Source: Candidatus Desulfovibrio intestinavium
GTDB taxonomy: Bacteria > Desulfobacterota > Desulfovibrionia > Desulfovibrionales > Desulfovibrionaceae
Direction: 5' to 3'
DNA: 64,000 nt
Assembly (NCBI GenBank): GCA_019118345.1
Contig: DWZD01000040.1
Location: forward strand, 186,001 to 250,000
The translations under genes and the position numbers were made by a program. Below are positions 18,098 to 26,402 of this stretch, piece after piece; position 1 is the first letter of the stretch; the number at the start of each line of letters is the position of its first letter. A model generated the notes under the pieces. That model worked only from the letters and a program-made list of their open reading frames with translations. It was not told the origin of the DNA and made no database searches.

Positions 18098-18841
18098 ATG
18101 TTCATAAAAACTCTTTGTGTCGCAGCGGCTCTACTGGCTATCACAGCTTCAGCTTTTGCCGAACCGCATACGGTGGAGATGGAGACGGGCGCCGTCCCCG
18201 GCTTCGATGGGGGGAATGTCTCCCTGCTCTCCCAGCCCGGTGTTCTGGAGGAGCTTGAAAGGCAAAAAGATATTGCCGCAGATAGGGCATGGAAGGCGGA
18301 GCAGCGGGCCTGGACGCGGCGACAGCAAGCCCGACAGCTCGCTGTGGAGGAAGCCCGCAAGATGGGTTTTGCCGATGGAGACGCCCAGACGCCCAAGACA
18401 AGAGAGCAGTTTCTTTCGGCGGGCGGTAGTGAACTGGCCTATGGCGAATACATCGCTGCCTTTACATTTGCCTCGGAGGCACAAGCCAATCCCCTGCCCA
18501 CAAACCCCCTTGGCATGAAGGAAATCGCCGAACTGGAGAGCGATCTGAGCACAGGCACCCTCGGCCTCGAAACCTTGCCAGTCTACAAGGACAGGCTTAC
18601 CAGCGAAGATTTCAGCCGTCTGCTGCAGGCAGCGAAAAAAAGAGACCTGCCCCCCAGCTTTACTCGAGCCTCTCACATGGGCCTCTTGGACGGAACCTTT
18701 CAGAGCGTAAAGACTCTGGAGCAATTTGTGGATGCCGGAGGAGTGCCGGAATATTACCCCGAGTACATGAGGCAGGCGGAATTTGCTTCCCGGCTAAAGG
18801 CACAAGAGAAACAGCAGATTATGAATACCACGGGCCAATGA
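18098..18841 (+). CDS. Exported protein of unknown function
   Basis: The start is set at MFIKTLCVAAALLAITASAFA because AAGGAG lies seven to eight bases upstream and because a clear signal peptide follows, with predicted cleavage after ASAFA. The longer ORF in the track includes noise. The mature protein of about 225 residues is soluble, charged and largely helical (a run rich in Glu, Arg, Gln and Ala near residues 45-90). Two similar segments, KTREQFLSAGGSELAYGEYIAAFTFA and KTLEQFVDAGGVPEYYPEYMRQAEFA, suggest an internal duplication of about 130 residues. I recognise no family. GC content looks lower than in flanking genes, and it lies inside the putative tRNA-Ser island. Confidence 0.7.
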   Translation: MFIKTLCVAAALLAITASAFAEPHTVEMETGAVPGFDGGNVSLLSQPGVLEELERQKDIAADRAWKAEQRAWTRRQQARQLAVEEARKMGFADGDAQTPKTREQFLSAGGSELAYGEYIAAFTFASEAQANPLPTNPLGMKEIAELESDLSTGTLGLETLPVYKDRLTSEDFSRLLQAAKKRDLPPSFTRASHMGLLDGTFQSVKTLEQFVDAGGVPEYYPEYMRQAEFASRLKAQEKQQIMNTTGQ

Positions 18842-19382
18842 CCCTTCTGTTCATGACGGCAAAATTCCGTCTTTGTCCTTATGGGCAATGTTTTACTTCC
18901 GCATGGAATTTTCTTTCTTCACGCTCTACATGCACGCATCTTTCCCACTGCATACCCGCACATGATGGGGCTACGCTCTGCGCTGCGCCGGGCGGGAATG
19001 GCGGCGGCGATTGCCCGTCTCCGGCACGGCTGCGCCTGCGATTTCGCCGCACATTCCGGCCCGCTTCCGTTATGCCCAACAAGGCGGCGGTGGAAGCGGC
19101 GGGAGGAGCATTGCAGGAAAGCGGGAAAGAGGAAGCGCCGGGCGTTCCCGGGAACAGCTCCGAGGATTTCATCTTTCAGCGCATTGACGGCGTGAAGTGT
19201 GAAATCCCATGACGGGCACGACGTTGCGGAGAGGATGGACAGGGAGGAATTTCAGGGGGCGCAGCCACGAAATCTTCAGCAGGAAAAGCGTGACGCGCCG
19301 ACCAGCGGACATCTCGCCCGGATTCCGCCCGCCCGGACAGTTCCCGGGCGGGCTTTTTTGTGCTCATTGGCGGTATGCCGTT
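18842..19382. other. Intergenic stretch with no convincing gene
   Basis: These 541 bases hold ORFs of up to 124 codons, but none has a ribosome site with a sensible protein. The only clear element is the hairpin at 19327-19359. The segment could be remnant sequence of the putative island. Confidence 0.5.
19327..19359 (+). terminator. Intrinsic terminator in the island
   Basis: GCCCGCCCGG and CCGGGCGGGC form a perfect ten-base stem followed by six T residues. No gene ends directly before it, so it probably closes the transcript of the exported protein or of a lost gene. Confidence 0.7.
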
Positions 19383-20402
19383 CTACTTCGCACCGTACTG
19401 TTCAAGCAGCTTGACGACTTCCGCACGTTCCCGGCTACGCGCCAGATCCAGGGCCGTCGTCCCATCATTTCGCTTTGCACGAAGATCGGCCTTGTTTTCC
19501 AATAACATCCTGACCGTTTGGATGGAGGCACGCTCTGCCGCCAGCATCAGGGCCGTCGCGCCATTCCCGGTTCGCGCATGAATGTCGGCCCCGTTGTCCA
19601 GCAACAGTTGCACAGCTTCGTTGTTGCTGCGTTTTGCCGCCCACATCAGGGCTGTGAGGCCCTGCTTGTCTCGTGCATGGATGTCGGCCTTGTTGTTCAG
19701 CAGCGTTTGCATGGCTTCGACATTGCCGCTTTCTGCCGCCAGCATCAGAACGGTGAGGCCGTCCTTGTCCTGCGCATTGATGTCGGCCCCGTTGTCCAGC
19801 AACAATTGCATGGCCTGGTTGGGGGTGGTCTTGTTGTCGCTCAGCAGGGACAGGACGTTCGGGCCGCGATACGAGGGTTCTGCCACCATCAGGGCTGTCC
19901 TGCCTTTTTTATCCCGCGCATGGATGTCGGCCTTGTTGCTCAGCAGCGTTTGAATGGCCTGACTGTGACCCGAGGCAGCCGCCAGCAGCAGGGCTGTGAG
20001 GCCATCCTTTTCCCGCAGATTGATGTCGGCCCCGTTGTCCAGCAGCGTCCGAATGGCCTGACTGTGCCCCTCCTTCGCCGCAACCATCAGGGCTGTCATG
20101 CCATTTTTGGCCTGTGCATTGACGTCGGCCCCGTTATCCAGCAGCGTTTGAATGGCCTGACTGTGGCCCTTTGCCACCGCAAACAGCAGGGCTGTCATAC
20201 CATTTTTGGCCTGTGCACGGATGTCGGCCCCGTTGTCCAGCAGTGCTTGAATGGCCTGGCTGTTGCCCTCCCTTGCCGCTGCCATCAGGGGTGTCACGCC
20301 CATTCTGGCATCGCGCGCACTGAGATCCGCGCAATTTCCCTTGAGCGGTACACAGAGGGTAACAAACAAGGCCAACAAAAAGGCAGCACGGAATCCCCGC
20401 AT
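19383..20402 (-). CDS. Exported ankyrin-repeat protein (nine repeats)
   Basis: The start is placed at MRGFRAAFLLALFVTLCVPLKG because CGGAGG lies eight to nine bases upstream and a signal peptide follows. Cleavage near GNCA would leave about 315 residues made almost wholly of ankyrin units of 33 residues, such as TALMVAAKEGHSQAIRTLLDNGADINLREKDG. I count eight full units plus a terminal one; the fifth carries an insertion of about 15 residues. Ankyrin repeats bind other proteins; the signal peptide puts this one in the periplasm or outside. The repeats are very alike at DNA level, which suggests recent expansion. It points away from the serine recombinase remnant and lies in the putative tRNA-Ser island. 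Confidence 0.88.
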   Translation of the reverse strand: MRGFRAAFLLALFVTLCVPLKGNCADLSARDARMGVTPLMAAAREGNSQAIQALLDNGADIRAQAKNGMTALLFAVAKGHSQAIQTLLDNGADVNAQAKNGMTALMVAAKEGHSQAIRTLLDNGADINLREKDGLTALLLAAASGHSQAIQTLLSNKADIHARDKKGRTALMVAEPSYRGPNVLSLLSDNKTTPNQAMQLLLDNGADINAQDKDGLTVLMLAAESGNVEAMQTLLNNKADIHARDKQGLTALMWAAKRSNNEAVQLLLDNGADIHARTGNGATALMLAAERASIQTVRMLLENKADLRAKRNDGTTALDLARSRERAEVVKLLEQYGAK

Positions 20403-20561
20403 ATGACAACCTCCGTTGAAAAAAGATTTGCTCACATGGCACACATCCGCATGACCAAAGCGTAACGGCATGCAAAGACATTTCCCCATGCCGTCCCCCT
20501 TCAGCCCTCCCTGTACGGCATTCCACGCCTTAGCATAGGCCGCATGCCAGCGGCAAGCGGC
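20403..20561. other. Upstream region of the ankyrin gene, no gene seen
   Basis: The region includes the ribosome site of the ankyrin gene and presumably its promoter, but I cannot place -35 and -10 elements with confidence. It begins the 850-base gap that ends at the Nif3-like gene. Confidence 0.4.
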
Positions 20562-20835
20562 CGCAGACATCTCAGCCTGCAAGGCCTGGCCGACTCATTG
20601 AAAATCCAAACGCCCGCGCCGTGGCCCCGTTTGCACCCGCCATGCTACGCGAACGCCAGAGGGAAGAATTGCCATTGTCCGGGCAGAAGGAGAGTACAAG
20701 GGCCGCAAGCCCACCCTGACGACGGAACAAGCAAAACAGCCCCGGCAATGACTCCCCGGCGAGACAAGGCAGGCACGACATGACACACGACTCCGGCATC
20801 AGCCGGGCGGCGCTCGATATGGCCATGCGCCTGCG
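20562..20835 (+). pseudogene. Decayed serine recombinase (resolvase/invertase) fragment
   Basis: Pieces of the family appear in order but in shifting frames. LQGLADSLKIQTPAP resembles the FRSLADSIDTSTPMG block. AVAPFAPAMLRERQRE matches the AVAEFERAMLRERQREG block. A shift of one base then gives GRIAIVRAEGEYKGRKPTLTTEQAKQ, matching the GIA..AEGKYKGRKP.LT.EQ linker. After a stop and another shift, DSGISRAALDMAMR resembles the C-terminal helix-turn-helix. The N-terminal catalytic serine region is missing. The DNA-inverting or resolving enzyme is clearly non-functional. It marks past mobile-element activity next to the right-hand repeat of the island. Confidence 0.72.
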
Positions 20836-20955
20836 GCTGCTTGTCATGGGCGCGACCGTTCACCCGGGAAAATGGCTGCACGCAACATGACAGAATAAAA
20901 ACAGCGCAATATCGTTTCACTCATTGCTGGGATGACATCCCCTCTCCCCTTCACA

Positions 20956-21002
20956 GCCAGCAAGAAAGCAGGCCCGTTGAACAATCAACGTTTTTTTCTT
21001 TT
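20956..21002 (+). repeat. Right copy of imperfect direct repeat; candidate attR
   Basis: GCCAGCAAGAAAG is identical to the left copy, followed by CCCGTTGAACAATCAACG and TTTTTTTCTTTT. CCTCTCC, matching the tRNA acceptor strand, also lies upstream, separated by an eight-base insertion. The hairpin can still form only six base pairs, so it is a weaker terminator than the left copy. Confidence 0.6.
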
Positions 21003-21080
21003 CCGGTGGCCCGTTCCGTCCCACCCGCCGCTCTGGCTGAAGCGGCGCGGATTATCCATGCGTCCCTGCCGCCTCATACC

Positions 21081-21239
21081 TTGACAAAGCATTTTTCTTG
21101 AGGCATTTTTGCGTGATGGATGCCTTCCTCTGCTTGTGTGCAAGCAAGACTGGGCCAAGATCCTTGCTCCTGCGGCGGGGTCAAACGCATTCAGCACTGC
21201 ATGAGGCACTTTTCCCGAACTGGAAAAAGTGCCTTTTTA
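21081..21239 (+). ncRNA. Possible small RNA unit (promoter-like box plus terminator)
   Basis: A perfect TTGACA at 21081 is followed 17-18 bases later by a weak AT-rich -10 (CATTTT), then about 95 bases without an ORF, then a terminator at 21204-21239. I do not recognise it as 4.5S, 6S or tmRNA. It may instead simply be the promoter of the Nif3-like gene. Confidence 0.25.
21204..21239 (+). terminator. Intrinsic terminator 15 bases before the Nif3-like gene
   Basis: AGGCACTTTTCC and GGAAAAAGTGCCT pair with a one-base bulge, followed by TTTTTATTTT. It either ends an upstream RNA or serves as an attenuator for the next operon. Confidence 0.7.
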
Positions 21240-21254
21240 TTTTGCGAGATATCC

Positions 21255-22046
21255 ATGCAACTATTTGAAATTATTGATGCCGTTGAAAAAATTGCCCCCA
21301 TTGCCGCCCAGGCCTCCTGGGATTGCTCGGGCCTGCAGGTGGCTGCCCGGCGCAGCGAGGCGGTGCGTCTGGGCGTCTGCCTTGATCCGTCTCCTGCCTC
21401 CGTGGCCGCGGCGCTGGACAAGGGGGCCGAGTGCATTGTGAGCCACCATCCGCTGCTGCTCAAGCCGCGCCTGCCGCGCCGCCTGGACGGCTACCACGAG
21501 GTGCTGCGCCTGCTGCTGACGGCGGATGTGCCGCTCTATGCCTGCCATACCTCGCTGGATGTCAACAGCGCCGGCCCCGCCGCCTGGGTCGCGGACGAGC
21601 TGGGTCTGACGGGACGCACGGTCATCGAACCCACCGCGCCGCCGCCGGACGGGGCGGCACTGCCGCTGGGCTTCGGGCTGGCAGGCGATCTGCCCGCGCC
21701 GCAGGCGCCGGCGGACATTCTGCGCCGTCTCGGCAAGTGGATAGATCTGACCACGGCCACCCTGTGCGGGCCTTCCCCTGCCGGCGTTCGACGAATCGGC
21801 TACTGCACGGGTTCCGGATCCTCCCTGCTGGATGATGCCCGCCGCTGCGGCGTGGAATTTTTCATTACCGGGGATGTCAAATATCACAGCGCGCTGGATG
21901 CGGAAATCTGCACGGCAGATGTGGGACATCACAGTCTTGAAGAAGAGATGATGCGCCGCATGTGCGCCCTGCTGCAACATGCGCTGCCGCATATGGAAGT
22001 TTTTTTCGTGCCTTCGCAGTCGCCTCTGCGCCCCTTGACGGCCTGA
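21255..22046 (+). CDS. Nif3-like dinuclear metal centre protein (DUF34)
   Basis: The 263-residue protein belongs to the Nif3/YbgI family, which binds two metal ions; no settled biochemical role is known. Metal-ligand motifs are visible: VSHHPLLLK near residue 62, CHTSLDVNSAG near residue 97, and near the C-terminus GDVKYHSALDA and DVGHHSLEEEMM. The N-terminal LFEIIDAVEKIAPIAAQASWDCSGLQV is typical. A terminator-like hairpin ends 15 bases before the ATG, leaving little room for a leader unless the gene reads through from upstream. It precedes the zinc-ribbon gene by 32 bases. Confidence 0.9.
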   Translation: MQLFEIIDAVEKIAPIAAQASWDCSGLQVAARRSEAVRLGVCLDPSPASVAAALDKGAECIVSHHPLLLKPRLPRRLDGYHEVLRLLLTADVPLYACHTSLDVNSAGPAAWVADELGLTGRTVIEPTAPPPDGAALPLGFGLAGDLPAPQAPADILRRLGKWIDLTTATLCGPSPAGVRRIGYCTGSGSSLLDDARRCGVEFFITGDVKYHSALDAEICTADVGHHSLEEEMMRRMCALLQHALPHMEVFFVPSQSPLRPLTA

Positions 22047-22078
22047 TTGCGACGCCATGCCATGCTCAGGAGGAAAAT

Positions 22079-22855
22079 ATGAGTACCGCCGTCTATCTTG
22101 ACCAGATCCGGCAGCTTGTGGAGCTGCAAAAAATAGATGATGCCATTTTTGCCGTGCGGCAGGAACTGGAGCGCGCTCCCCGCGAGCTGGAAGAACTGCA
22201 GCAGCGTTTTGACGCCAGCAATACCCAGCGTGAACGGGTGCTGGAAAAGCTGACCCATCTGCAGGAACAGCAGAAGCGCCTTGATTTTGAAATCGACGAC
22301 GACACGGCCCGCATCAAGAAAAGCAAGAACAAGCTCATGCAGGTGGAGAATCAGCGGGAACACCATGCCATGATGCGTGAAATGGACAGCATCGAAAAGG
22401 TCATCCGTTCCCGCGAAGAAGAAAAAATGGCCCTCATGGAGGAATTGCAGCTCCAGAAGGAACGGCTGGCCCAGATCGACACCACCCACACCGGTCTGCA
22501 GGCCGAGCTGGAAGTGCGGCGCGACAGTCTGGAAGAAAAGCTGGCCGAATCCCGCGCCCGGCTGGCCGATCTCGAGCACAAGCGCACCGCCGCCGCCGGC
22601 GCCATTCCCCACCCCATTTTCGTGCGTTACGAATTCATCCGCAAACGCCTTGAGCATCCCGTCATCGTAGCCGTGCGGGAAGGCATCTGCTCCGGCTGCC
22701 ACATTGCCGTCCCGCCGCAGTCCTACATCGAGCTGCAGCGCGGTCAGCAAATTCTGAGCTGCCCCAACTGTCAGCGGCTCATTTTCTGGAACGAGCACTT
22801 CGATTTCCCCGAAACGCCCGTCATTCCCGAAAAGCCGAAAACGCTGGTGGATTAA
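22079..22855 (+). CDS. Coiled-coil C4 zinc-ribbon protein (CdsZ-like)
   Basis: The start is set at MSTAVYLDQIRQLVELQKIDD, preceded by AGGAGG seven to eight bases upstream. The 258-residue protein has a long helical coiled coil (about residues 1-175) and a C-terminal zinc ribbon with CSGCHIAVPP and CPNCQRLIFW. This architecture matches the CdsZ/zf-RING_7 family, often annotated as a nucleic-acid binding or chaperone-like zinc-ribbon protein; its role is not well established. Together with the Nif3-like gene upstream it forms a conserved-looking pair, with rnpB directly downstream. Confidence 0.88.
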   Translation: MSTAVYLDQIRQLVELQKIDDAIFAVRQELERAPRELEELQQRFDASNTQRERVLEKLTHLQEQQKRLDFEIDDDTARIKKSKNKLMQVENQREHHAMMREMDSIEKVIRSREEEKMALMEELQLQKERLAQIDTTHTGLQAELEVRRDSLEEKLAESRARLADLEHKRTAAAGAIPHPIFVRYEFIRKRLEHPVIVAVREGICSGCHIAVPPQSYIELQRGQQILSCPNCQRLIFWNEHFDFPETPVIPEKPKTLVD

Positions 22856-22970
22856 CCGATGCCGTACGCACCGGGCGCGGCGCGATTGCCCCGTGTCCGG
22901 CGCGTTGTCTGCGGGCGCGCCTGCCGCGCGCCGCACGACGGTTGCCTGCCGTCGGAAATTTCAGGCACAC

Positions 22971-23320
22971 GGGAGTCGGCCGGGCCACCGCCGCGAAGCG
23001 ATTCGGGGAGGAAAGTCCGGGCTCCGCAGGGCAGGACGCTGGGTAATCCCCAGGAAGGGCGACCTTCGGACAGCGCCACAGAAAGCAAACCGCCCCCCTC
23101 GGGGGGTAAGGGTGAAACGGTAGGGTAAGAGCCTACCAGATGCCGCGGCGACGCGGCATGCTCGGCATACCCCGTCTGGAGCAAGACCAAATAGGGAAGG
23201 AGGCTGGCCCGGCCCATCCTTCCGGGTAGGTTGCTTGAGGGTGCGGGCAACCGCACTCCTAGAGGAATGGTGGCCTCATGCGCCCGCGCATGACAGAACC
23301 CGGCTTACAGGCCGACTCCC
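22971..23320 (+). ncRNA. rnpB: RNase P RNA (type A)
   Basis: The ends pair: GGGAGTCGGCCGGG at the start with CCCGGCTTACAGGCCGACTCCC at the finish. The conserved core GGGGAGGAAAGTCCGGGCTCC (P4/CR-I), GGTAAGGGTGAAACGGTAGGGTAAGAGCCTACC and AGAGGAATGG are all present, as is the ACAGAACCCGGCTTA signature. RNase P RNA is the ribozyme that trims tRNA 5' leaders. It lies 115 bases after the zinc-ribbon gene and only a few bases before ispDF; no terminator separates it from ispDF, so its 3' end may need processing. Confidence 0.97.
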
Positions 23321-23347
23321 GTTTGCGTGAAACGTGTCGAAACAACC

Positions 23348-24658
23348 ATGATGCCAGAACACACCGACCAGCCTTCCGCCCCGACCTCTGTCTGCCGGGC
23401 TTCGTCCCTGCGCCCCTGGGCGCTGCTGCTCGCAGCGGGACGCGGTTCGCGCATGGCCGCCGCCACCGGCGGCACGGCCAAGCAGTTCCTGCTCTGGAAA
23501 GGCCTGCCGCTCTACTGGCACAGCGCGCTGACCTTCAGCCGCAGCGCTGCGGTGGCGGGCGTGGTCTTTGTCTTTCCCCCGGACGAATTGCCCGCTCGCG
23601 AAGCCGAACTGCGCACGCTCGACGCTCACGCCGCCCTGGGCCTGCCGTGGAAGGTCGCCTGCGGCGGCGCGGAACGCCATGATTCCGTGCGCAACGGCTT
23701 GGCCGTCCTGCCCCGGGAGGCGACGCATGTGCTGGTGCACGATGCGGCCCGCCCCTTTGTCAGCGCCCGCCTTGTGCGCGAGGTGCGGGATGCTCTGGCC
23801 GACGGCGCGCAAGCCGTCATTCCGGGCCTGCCGGTCACGGATACCATCAAGCTGGTGGAGGGCGAGCGCGTGAGCGCCACCCTGCCCCGGCATCGCCTCA
23901 TGGCGGTACAAACCCCGCAGGGCTTCGCCCTGGACGCGCTGAAGGCCGCCCATGCCGCCCATGCGGCTGCCGCCGCCGAGGGCGGGGCCGCGCCGGTCAC
24001 CGACGACGCCATGCTCATGGAGGCTGCGGGCCATACGGTGCGCATCGTGGCGGGAGAAAAAACCAACCTCAAGATCACCACGGCGGAAGATATGGCTGCC
24101 CTTGCCCCCCCGCAAGCCCTGCTGCCCCGTACGGGCATGGGCTATGACGTGCACCGCTTTGCCCCGGATCCGACCGGCCCCGGGGCGCGCCCCATGAAGC
24201 TGGGCGGCCTGCTCATCGACAAGGCCCCGGCCGTGCTGGCCCACTCCGACGGCGACGTGCTCCTGCATGCCCTGTGCGACGCGCTGCTGGGCTGCGCCTG
24301 CCTGGGCGACATCGGCGATCATTTTCCCGATGCCGATGCCGCGTTCGACAATATTTCCTCGGCCCTTTTGCTGGACAGGGTGCTGACGCTCTTTCACCGG
24401 AGCGGCCTGCAGCTCTGCCATGCCGATCTGACCATTGTGGCCCAAAAGCCCCGCCTGGCCGCCCACAAGGATGCCATACGCAAGAACGTGGCGCGCCTGC
24501 TGCACCTCCCTCCGACTTCCGTGAACCTCAAGGCCACCACTGAAGAACGTCTGGGCTTTACCGGGCGCGAGGAGGGAATCAAGGCGTATGCCGTTGTCAG
24601 CGCGCTGGGCGCTTCCTCCGCAACATCCGACGCAGAACGAGATAGCCATGCCTGTTGA
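23348..24658 (+). CDS. ispDF: Bifunctional IspD-IspF isoprenoid enzyme
   Basis: The fused protein carries two steps of the MEP pathway. The N-terminal half is IspD (MEP cytidylyltransferase): ALLLAAGRGSRMA, PWKVACGGAERHDSVRNGL and VLVHDAARPFVS. The C-terminal half is IspF (MECDP synthase), starting near GMGYDVHRFAP with the metal ligands of DVH, and HSDGDVLLHALCDALLG and GDIGDHFPD. Fusions of this type occur in several proteobacterial lineages. The track frame opens at a GTG at 23327 touching rnpB; I prefer the ATG at 23348 (or 23351), though neither has a strong ribosome site. The end overlaps the acyl-CoA ligase by 11 bases. Confidence 0.94.
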   Translation: MMPEHTDQPSAPTSVCRASSLRPWALLLAAGRGSRMAAATGGTAKQFLLWKGLPLYWHSALTFSRSAAVAGVVFVFPPDELPAREAELRTLDAHAALGLPWKVACGGAERHDSVRNGLAVLPREATHVLVHDAARPFVSARLVREVRDALADGAQAVIPGLPVTDTIKLVEGERVSATLPRHRLMAVQTPQGFALDALKAAHAAHAAAAAEGGAAPVTDDAMLMEAAGHTVRIVAGEKTNLKITTAEDMAALAPPQALLPRTGMGYDVHRFAPDPTGPGARPMKLGGLLIDKAPAVLAHSDGDVLLHALCDALLGCACLGDIGDHFPDADAAFDNISSALLLDRVLTLFHRSGLQLCHADLTIVAQKPRLAAHKDAIRKNVARLLHLPPTSVNLKATTEERLGFTGREEGIKAYAVVSALGASSATSDAERDSHAC

Positions 24659-26402
24659 TTTTCCCCGTCCGTGGCTGGCCCATTACGAAGAAGGCGTCAG
24701 CGCCGATATTCCCGCCTACGGCAAACCGCTTTTCCACTTTCTGGACGAAGCGGCGCGACGGTATCCGGATCGCGCGGCCATTCGCTTTCAGAACACGCTG
24801 ATCACCTACCGCCAGCTCAAGCGTCGCGCCGAACAGATGGCGGGCAAACTGCGCGACATGGGCGTGGGCGACGGCGACCGCGTGGCGGTCATGTTGCCCA
24901 ACCTGCCGCAGACCATTCTCATCTTCTGGGCCATTCTCAAGGCCGGCGGCGTGGTGGTGATGCTCAACCCGCTCTACATGGAGTCGGAACTGCTCACCAT
25001 CCTCAATGATGCCCGGCCGCGCCACATGTTCCTGCTGGATCTGCTCTGGCCCCGGGTCAGCGTCCTGCGGGACAGGCTGCCGGTGGAAACCTTCTGCATC
25101 ACCGATGTGGGCGATTCGCTCTCCTTCCCCCTCAACGTCCTCTACCGCCTGAAGGCCTGGCGTGGCCGGCAGGCGCCCCGCATCGACTACGGCCCCTCTG
25201 TCCTGCGCTGGAAGGACGTGATGGGGCGGAGCGACCCCTATGTGACCAATATCGCCACGCCCGACGAGACCCCCGCCCTGCTCCAGTACACCGGCGGCAC
25301 CACCGGTCTGCCCAAGGGCGTGCCGCTCACGCACGGCAACCTCGGTTCCAATGCCCTGCAGGTGCTGGAAGTCATCCGGGATCTGCGCCACGAGCGGCAC
25401 AGCATGGTGGGCCTGCTGCCGTTCTTCCATGTGTACGGGCTTTGTCTGGGCATCACCCTGCCCGCCGTGCTCTCCGCCACCAGCCTGCCCCTGCCGCGCT
25501 ATGTGCCGCAGGACGTGCTGCACCTCATCAACCGGCACAAGCCCACCATCTTCCCCGGCGCGCCCTCGGTCTACGCTTCGCTTCTGCAACAGAAGAATCT
25601 CGCGAAATTCGACCTCAAGAGCATCCGGCTCTGCATTTCCGGTTCCGCTCCGCTGTCACGGGAGCTGCGCCGGCAATTCCATGCCCTGACCGGCGCGTCG
25701 CTGCTGGAAGGCTACGGCCTGACCGAGGCCTCGCCGGTGACCCATCTCAATCCCCTGATCCCGGAGCAGCAGAAGGATGGCTCCATCGGCATGCCCATGC
25801 CCGGTACCGACGCCATGATCGTGGCTGAGGACGACATGACGCCCCTGCCGCCCCATACGGTGGGCGAGCTGCTCATCCGCGGGCCACAGGTCATGCACGG
25901 CTACTGGAATCGCCCGGAAGACACGGCGGCCACCCTGCGGGACGGCTGGCTGCGAACCGGCGATCTGGCCAGCATGGATGAAGACGGCTTTTTCTACATT
26001 GTGGATCGCAAGAAGGATCTTGTGCTGGTGGGCGGCTACAACGTCTATCCGCGTGAGGTGGAGGAAGTCGTCATGGAGCATGAAGGCGTGCAGGAAGCCG
26101 TCTGCATCGGCCTCCGTGATCCCCTGCGCGGCGAGGTGCTCAAATGCTATGTGGTGCCGCGTCCCCAGGCGGCGGCCACCCTGGACAAGCGCGAAATCAT
26201 CGCCTGGTGCCGCAGCAAACTGGCCAATTACAAGGTGCCGCGTCATGTGGAATTTCGCCAGGAGCTGCCCAAATCGCCCATCGGCAAGGTGCTGCGCCGC
26301 ACGCTGCGCGAGGAGGAGGAACGCAAGGCCGCCTCTCGCGCCTCGCGCCGGGCGGGTTCTGAACGAGCGGAACGTTCCGCCTCGCCGGAGGCGGATGCCT
26401 GA
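24648..26402 (+). CDS. Long-chain acyl-CoA ligase (FadD-like)
   Basis: The 584-residue AMP-forming enzyme activates fatty acids or related acids with CoA. The start at MPVDFPRPWLAHY overlaps ispDF by 11 bases; upstream residues in the longer ORF are a shadow of ispF. Motifs are LQYTGGTTGLPKGVPLTHGN near residue 208, EGYGLTEASP near residue 360, GWLRTGDLASMDEDGFFYIVDRKKD near residue 430 and the C-terminal KSPIGKVLRR with the catalytic lysine. The FadD-type family fit is clear; exact chain length is not readable. The downstream dtd start overlaps its stop (TGATG). Confidence 0.92.
   Translation: MPVDFPRPWLAHYEEGVSADIPAYGKPLFHFLDEAARRYPDRAAIRFQNTLITYRQLKRRAEQMAGKLRDMGVGDGDRVAVMLPNLPQTILIFWAILKAGGVVVMLNPLYMESELLTILNDARPRHMFLLDLLWPRVSVLRDRLPVETFCITDVGDSLSFPLNVLYRLKAWRGRQAPRIDYGPSVLRWKDVMGRSDPYVTNIATPDETPALLQYTGGTTGLPKGVPLTHGNLGSNALQVLEVIRDLRHERHSMVGLLPFFHVYGLCLGITLPAVLSATSLPLPRYVPQDVLHLINRHKPTIFPGAPSVYASLLQQKNLAKFDLKSIRLCISGSAPLSRELRRQFHALTGASLLEGYGLTEASPVTHLNPLIPEQQKDGSIGMPMPGTDAMIVAEDDMTPLPPHTVGELLIRGPQVMHGYWNRPEDTAATLRDGWLRTGDLASMDEDGFFYIVDRKKDLVLVGGYNVYPREVEEVVMEHEGVQEAVCIGLRDPLRGEVLKCYVVPRPQAAATLDKREIIAWCRSKLANYKVPRHVEFRQELPKSPIGKVLRRTLREEEERKAASRASRRAGSERAERSASPEADA

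Noticed and set aside
18838-19212. 124-codon ORF directly after the exported protein
   Set aside because: The ATGA overlap is tempting, but there is no ribosome site of note and the translation is Ser/Cys/Pro-rich noise.
19383-20402. CRISPR-like repeat array
   Set aside because: The regular repeated DNA is the coding sequence of ankyrin units, with protein-level periodicity and no unrelated spacers.
20572-20847. 91-codon minus-strand ORF in the island
   Set aside because: It overlaps the recombinase remnant on the other strand, which has real family similarity; the ORF itself has none.
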